NCBI GenBank assembly: GCA_023255615.1
Contig: JAHFLI010000025.1
Location: 1 to 10,386 of the forward strand
Source of the DNA: Candidatus Woesearchaeota archaeon
GTDB lineage: Archaea; Nanobdellota; Nanobdellia; Woesearchaeales; JACQSR01
DNA: 10,386 nucleotides
Reading direction: 5' to 3'
Below, in pieces: positions 6,467 to 10,386 of the stretch. Every line of letters begins with the position of its first letter. Positions within the stretch are counted from its first letter, which is position 1. The notes under the pieces were generated by a model. The model did not search any database and was not told where the DNA came from. It saw nothing but the letters and a program-made list of their open reading frames with translations. The position numbers and the translations under genes were made by a program.

Positions 6467-9400
6467 AGTATGTTAAATTCTTGGCGATGGTGATGAGCGT
6501 TTTAATAGTCACCTTGCCATTTACTTCAGGGGCAATTTCTTCAGTCAAAGTAACCGGTCAAGATGGTATCAATGGGATTATTCGCGAACAGGATACGATT
6601 GTGTATGAAGTAACAGTTGATGGAAATATAACTCCAGATTTGTTAAAACTTAACAATAATATTATTTTTGATTCGTGCGCGAATCAAGGCGGACAATCGG
6701 TATGCCAATTAACTCAAACGACGGATGCAGCGGTTCCTCTTCCCGTTATTCCCTGGGTGATTACTGAATTTGAAAAAATAGGAAATTTAACGCGACAGAT
6801 TGATGCTCGGTCAGGTATTGTTGCAGTGGATAAAACAGGTCCTGAGATCATTGTGTTGTCGAAAGAGATTTCCCATAATAAAATTACCATTTCGTTTAAA
6901 GCGCAGGATTATGGATTTGCTCGTGGGGATACGACGAGTTGTTCTGGTCTTGCTCATATTGAAATTACGGATGATGGTGGCTCCTTAACAAAATCCATTC
7001 CCGTTCCTACCAATGAATGTAGTTTTTCTGGAACCACTTCTGAATCAAAAGAGAGTTTCTCGGAAGGGCATCATATTATTTCGGCAACTGCTTTTGATCG
7101 TTTTGAAATTTCAGGTAATCCTCGCACTGTTGAATTTGACATCGATAAAACACCTCCAACCATTGGACAGTCATCGGGTGCCCTTGATCAATTCGGGGCA
7201 CCGATGACGTTCATTGGTCCATCTCCACAACGCATGAATGTGAAAGTCCAAATTGATGGAGGCGATCTTGATTATGGAAGTGTGAAAGGAGATTTTTCTT
7301 CTCTTGGATTTGAGAATGGAATTATTCAAGGAAGCTGTGCAAAAATAAATGAGAATTCTTCGATGTGCTCATTTTTTATTAATGCTCATGCAACGGCAGG
7401 CGGCGATTTCGCGTATAAAATTACTGCAGCGGATAAAGATGGAAATTCTGTTACTCAAGACAGTACGCTTTCTTTAACGTTTGATGGAACGGGACCTGTT
7501 ATCTCTGCAGTAAATCTGGGGATTGTTTCTCCTGATGGATTTACCTATTTGCTTCCTGATAAGAACCAAATTACCGCGACCGTTTCTGACGAAGGAATTG
7601 GATTTGATAAAACAACTATTTTTTTAGATTTATCGGGAATTGGATTGGGCAATAAAGTTCAGCCATCTGATTGCACCAATGGAATATGCACATGGAGTAA
7701 TGTTCCCAATAATTTGCCAAGCAGTTATTTAGGAACGGTCAAAGCGAGCACGGAGAGCAAAGATTTTCTCGGTAATCCATTAACGTTGCCTTCCTTAACA
7801 ATTGATGTAAAGTCTGATCGAGATGCGCCACAGTTTATTTCATCCACCATAACTCCCGTGGGTACGGCGTTTTCTTCTGCATATCAAAGTTTGATTAAAA
7901 CAGGAGATGTGTTGCTCATAGAAGTTAAAGTTCGTGAACCGGTGTCGCAAGTAGTTACTGCTACTCTTGATTTTTCCAGTTATTTTGATCCGTCGAAAAC
8001 AAATGATACCAATGGATCTTCATCTCTTGTTTCTGGAGTGTGTTCAGTATCTGGTGCGGTGTATACGTGTACGTTTCAAACGCCTGCAATTAATATTGAA
8101 GGGCATATTGTGAGCACGGCAAAATTAAATGTAACTGATTTAGTGGGTAATTCTCTTCTCTACGATATTCCGATTGAAGTCTTAGAATTAGAAAAAGGAA
8201 CGCCTGATTACTGGAAACATGTGTTGACATGCTCTCCAAATCCTGTTGATCGACAAGTGACTACATTAGTTCAGCAACGTGTATTTTGTCACATTGCACT
8301 TGATCCGAAGAAAGATAGTCCCCGGACATTATTCCTTGCTCTAGCCAGCGATCTTCATAGCATAGGAACAAATCAAAAAACGGGGAACGATACGAATACA
8401 GATACTGATCTCATTGAGAGTGCTGAATTAATTAATAACGAAGAGAATTCTACTGATCCCTACATTGTTCTTACGCTCGCGAAAAAAGATATGAAAATCG
8501 ATACGCTGAAGTTTAACGTTACTCTGCAAATTGTGTCTCAAGCAGAATCGAAAGTAACCGGAGTTCCTGAAGAAGAATTAATAGACGGTGAAATTCAGTT
8601 TTACGATATGCCTCTGGGCGAGTTAAGTCTGAATCTGAAAAGTAAGATTGACGAATCGGTGAGTCAAGCAAAAATACTTGGTGATTGGGTTGGTGTGCTG
8701 AATAAAATATTAACATACGGAAAGAAATTATGTGAATTGATTGGAACGTTTATTAAGATTTATGGAATCATGAATGGAATTTATACATTCTTTCATACAT
8801 TACATTGGGCAGATGGAATTCCAGTCATAGGTCAATCTGCAAAAACTGCGAGAATTGAATTGGGAGCTGCAAACGAAGGAGTTGGTTACTTAACAAAATT
8901 GACTTGGGGTGGAGAACAAGTCGCAACAGGTGGAACATTTGGTTCTGTTGCAAATGGAATTAACCTTTTCTGTAAAGCATTTTCATGTAGATTATATTAT
9001 GGAGAACTATTAGGAGCTAAAGAAGGAAGTGTTGGTGCTGCATTGACTCAGTGGCAAGTCGGTGTTTTAGATGTCGCCAATAAAGTTCAGACATTAGGTT
9101 TACCCGGATTTAAAACCCAGGAAGAAGAAAGAGGTGTCGTTGCTTATGGTGAAGGCGGACGATCTGCTCAGAGAATTTTTGATGATATCAATAAAGGAAG
9201 CATTGGAGCCACAGGATATGAGAAAATACCCCCCCTTCATTCAGGAGTTTTAAGTCCGGAAAATAGTTTGGTTTTGAGCACGCTTACTCTATGCATTCCA
9301 GGAATTATATTCAATCTCCAGAAATTGAGACAAGTGTATTGCATTAAAGCAGATTGTTACAAAAATAAAGTTCCTAAAGGAATGCCTCCAAAAGCATGTC

Positions 9401-9699
9401 AGGATTTACAAGCATATCAGACTTGCAAATATGTTACTGGTGAACTATTCCAACTGATTCCGCTTGCTGGACTTGTTAACTATGTAGACAGTTTGATAAA
9501 ACGAATGATTTCAGATCCATTTGCATTGGTGGATACATCTCTCAATTTGGTGTGTCATACACAGATTATTACTGATACTCCTCCTGCTTCGTTATGTTTA
9601 GTTCATGATCTATTTGGAATGACAGCCGATGTTTACCAAGATCTTAGCGGCTTAGGAGAAAGTTGGTCAATTAAAGGTGACTATTGTGAAAATATATAG
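6463..9699 (+). CDS. Secreted multi-domain protein: four Ig-like repeats plus cysteine-rich C-terminal module
   Basis: 1078 aa. Residues 1-24 are a Sec-type signal peptide (basic KYVK, hydrophobic core, TSGA before the likely cut). A short beta region (25-120) is followed by tandem Ig-like domains, each opened by a related linker: VDKTGPEI (122), IDKTPPTI (227), FDGTGPVI (340), SDRDAPQF (451), spaced 105-113 residues apart. Another beta region with cysteines follows (about 580-720), including an Asp/Asn-rich run at 643-649. From about 728 the protein changes to helical, glycine-rich and partly hydrophobic segments (739-780, 855-878, 930-955, 993-1014) with many cysteines (757, 837, 842, 944, 960, 965, 979, 988, 1031, 1045, 1075). 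There is no convincing long membrane anchor at the C-terminus. GAGGT at 6454-6458 gives an SD 4 nt before the ATG. I do not recognise the C-terminal family. Adhesion or assembly of a surface structure is inferred. Confidence 0.75.
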   Translation: MKYVKFLAMVMSVLIVTLPFTSGAISSVKVTGQDGINGIIREQDTIVYEVTVDGNITPDLLKLNNNIIFDSCANQGGQSVCQLTQTTDAAVPLPVIPWVITEFEKIGNLTRQIDARSGIVAVDKTGPEIIVLSKEISHNKITISFKAQDYGFARGDTTSCSGLAHIEITDDGGSLTKSIPVPTNECSFSGTTSESKESFSEGHHIISATAFDRFEISGNPRTVEFDIDKTPPTIGQSSGALDQFGAPMTFIGPSPQRMNVKVQIDGGDLDYGSVKGDFSSLGFENGIIQGSCAKINENSSMCSFFINAHATAGGDFAYKITAADKDGNSVTQDSTLSLTFDGTGPVISAVNLGIVSPDGFTYLLPDKNQITATVSDEGIGFDKTTIFLDLSGIGLGNKVQPSDCTNGICTWSNVPNNLPSSYLGTVKASTESKDFLGNPLTLPSLTIDVKSDRDAPQFISSTITPVGTAFSSAYQSLIKTGDVLLIEVKVREPVSQVVTATLDFSSYFDPSKTNDTNGSSSLVSGVCSVSGAVYTCTFQTPAINIEGHIVSTAKLNVTDLVGNSLLYDIPIEVLELEKGTPDYWKHVLTCSPNPVDRQVTTLVQQRVFCHIALDPKKDSPRTLFLALASDLHSIGTNQKTGNDTNTDTDLIESAELINNEENSTDPYIVLTLAKKDMKIDTLKFNVTLQIVSQAESKVTGVPEEELIDGEIQFYDMPLGELSLNLKSKIDESVSQAKILGDWVGVLNKILTYGKKLCELIGTFIKIYGIMNGIYTFFHTLHWADGIPVIGQSAKTARIELGAANEGVGYLTKLTWGGEQVATGGTFGSVANGINLFCKAFSCRLYYGELLGAKEGSVGAALTQWQVGVLDVANKVQTLGLPGFKTQEEERGVVAYGEGGRSAQRIFDDINKGSIGATGYEKIPPLHSGVLSPENSLVLSTLTLCIPGIIFNLQKLRQVYCIKADCYKNKVPKGMPPKACQDLQAYQTCKYVTGELFQLIPLAGLVNYVDSLIKRMISDPFALVDTSLNLVCHTQIITDTPPASLCLVHDLFGMTADVYQDLSGLGESWSIKGDYCENI
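6826..8190 (+). repeat. Coding region of four tandem Ig-like domains (about 110 codons each)
   Basis: Related linkers of the form D-K/G-T-x-P at codons 122, 227, 340 and 451 (nt 6826, 7141, 7480, 7813) mark a protein-level repeat. The DNA itself is not obviously repetitive, so the duplications are old. Each unit contains at least one of the recurring beta motifs (A-x-D/T-x-x-G-N, as in KITAADKDGNS and KLNVTDLVGNS) seen in bacterial and archaeal Ig-like adhesin domains. Confidence 0.6.
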
Positions 9700-9710
9700 T
9701 CTGTTTTAAA

Positions 9711-10386
9711 ATGAAAAAGAATTCAAATCCATCTGCTTCAAAGAAACAAGTTGTGTTAATTGGAATTGTTTTTTTAATATCAATCACTTGTGTAGGCTCT
9801 GGACTTTCTGAAACGCAAAACGTCAAAAATATCGGGGGATCTGGGACACAAGAGTTTTATATCAAGGTTATTTTTCCACTGCCGTATGTAAGAGAAGTAG
9901 TTTATGTTAAAGCAAATTCGCTTGAAGAAGCTGAGGTGTTGATACAGCGAGAATATCCTTCCTGGGGGACTTTAGAATTTGAAAGAGTTGCACCCCCTCA
10001 GAATGTAGATTTAGGTCCGGTTTCCGTTGCAAGTGGTGTTCCAAGTTCAACTGCTAGTAATACTTGTAATGGGGTAACAGGAAAATGTGGAGGATCTTTA
10101 TCATGGAGGAATAATAATCCTGGAAATATAAAAGCCACCAATGGTGAATTTATGACCTACCCAACTGAAGAAGCTGGAAACCAAGCGATGTTAAATGATT
10201 TGAAATCGAAGATTGGTGGCCAATCAGCCACTATTAACGGAGGAGATTATAATCCGGCAACAACCACCTTGGAAGAATTATTAAAAACTTGGGTCGGTCA
10301 AGAAACACCTCAGGGAATTGAGAATTATATTTCAACCGTCGAGAAGGAGTCTGGATATCAAAGAAATACACCACTGTCGCAACTTC
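9711..10386 (+). CDS. Membrane-anchored protein with RNNNPGN (phage/wall-hydrolase-like) domain, 3' end missing
   Basis: 225 codons are visible; the frame is open to the right edge. Residues 1-12 are basic and polar, and 13-32 form one hydrophobic segment (signal anchor or uncleaved Sec signal). Residues 47-92 are a small alpha/beta unit (EFYIKVIF..VKANSLEEAEVLI). A Ser/Thr/Gly-rich linker with C119 and C126 follows. From 131 the sequence SWRNNNPGNIKATNG, then FMTYPTEEAGNQAMLNDL (147-164), LEELLKTWVG (188-197) and IENYISTVEKESGY (203-216), follows the order of the RNNNPGN domain known from phage virion proteins and bacterial wall-associated proteins: G/WRNNNPGNI, F-x-x-E-x-G-x-x-A, W-x-x-x-E, Y-I-x-x-V. 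In those settings it is often annotated as muramidase- or transglycosylase-like. The start follows the previous stop by 11 nt with no SD. Family resemblance is by memory of the motif; enzyme activity is not shown. Confidence 0.75.
   Translation, partial: MKKNSNPSASKKQVVLIGIVFLISITCVGSGLSETQNVKNIGGSGTQEFYIKVIFPLPYVREVVYVKANSLEEAEVLIQREYPSWGTLEFERVAPPQNVDLGPVSVASGVPSSTASNTCNGVTGKCGGSLSWRNNNPGNIKATNGEFMTYPTEEAGNQAMLNDLKSKIGGQSATINGGDYNPATTTLEELLKTWVGQETPQGIENYISTVEKESGYQRNTPLSQL

Noticed and set aside
9229..9235. Run of seven C bases as a phase-variation or frameshift site in the 1078-aa gene
   Set aside because: The frame is intact on both sides and reads naturally as Ile-Pro-Pro-Leu; a single short tract is not enough evidence of slippage.
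9780..9800. Lipoprotein signal (cysteine C27 after the hydrophobic segment of the last protein)
   Set aside because: The preceding residues S-I-T do not fit a lipobox, which needs Leu/Val/Ile at -3 and Gly/Ala/Ser at -1; a signal anchor is simpler.
9711..10386. A provirus boundary, because of the phage-like RNNNPGN domain
   Set aside because: No integrase, capsid, att-like repeats or tRNA is visible, and the gene is closely spaced within an operon of non-viral-looking surface genes.

Overview
The window looks archaeal, most likely from a DPANN-type lineage (Woesearchaeota/Pacearchaeota-like). This rests on BRE/TATA-type promoter elements, an archaeal prepilin-like 'KGQ + hydrophobic' N-terminus on a large secreted protein, big cysteine-containing surface proteins with no clear bacterial counterpart, and an HAD hydrolase type that I associate with haloarchaea and cyanobacteria. 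The lineage is inferred; no rRNA or marker gene is present.

Left half (1-3941, minus strand): a tightly packed histidine operon read right to left, hisI - hisG - hisD - hisC - a 33-codon membrane microprotein - an HAD phosphatase that runs off the left edge. Every junction overlaps: 4 nt (ATGA) for hisI/hisG, hisG/hisD and microprotein/HAD, 1 nt (TAATG) for hisD/hisC, and 8 nt for hisC/microprotein. The visible enzymes cover step 1 (HisG), the cyclohydrolase step (HisI), the transaminase step (HisC) and the final oxidation (HisD). The HAD protein is a good candidate for the missing histinol-phosphate phosphatase step, i.e. histidinol-phosphate phosphatase. hisE, hisA, hisF, hisH and hisB are not in the window.

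Centre (3942-4215): a 274-bp, very AT-rich divergent control region. It holds a his promoter on the minus strand and, for the plus strand, two TTTAAATA boxes 80 bp apart, each followed by an operator-like palindrome (TATACT-N6-AGTATA type). Four copies of that palindrome, two exact and two degenerate, are spread over the region. The first rightward gene encodes a 56-aa ribbon-helix-helix DNA-binding protein, the obvious candidate to bind them.

Right half (4216-10386, plus strand): an operon of the RHH regulator, a 696-aa surface protein anchored by a prepilin-like N-terminus, a 1078-aa secreted protein with four Ig-like repeats and a cysteine-rich C-terminal module, and an incomplete membrane-anchored protein carrying an 'RNNNPGN' domain of the kind found in phage virion proteins and bacterial wall-active proteins. 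The junctions overlap by 11 and 4 nt, followed by an 11-nt gap. Together these look like a regulated cell-surface or contact apparatus whose last visible part may act on a (pseudo)peptidoglycan wall. No established system with this composition is recognised here; this is the most interesting part of the window.
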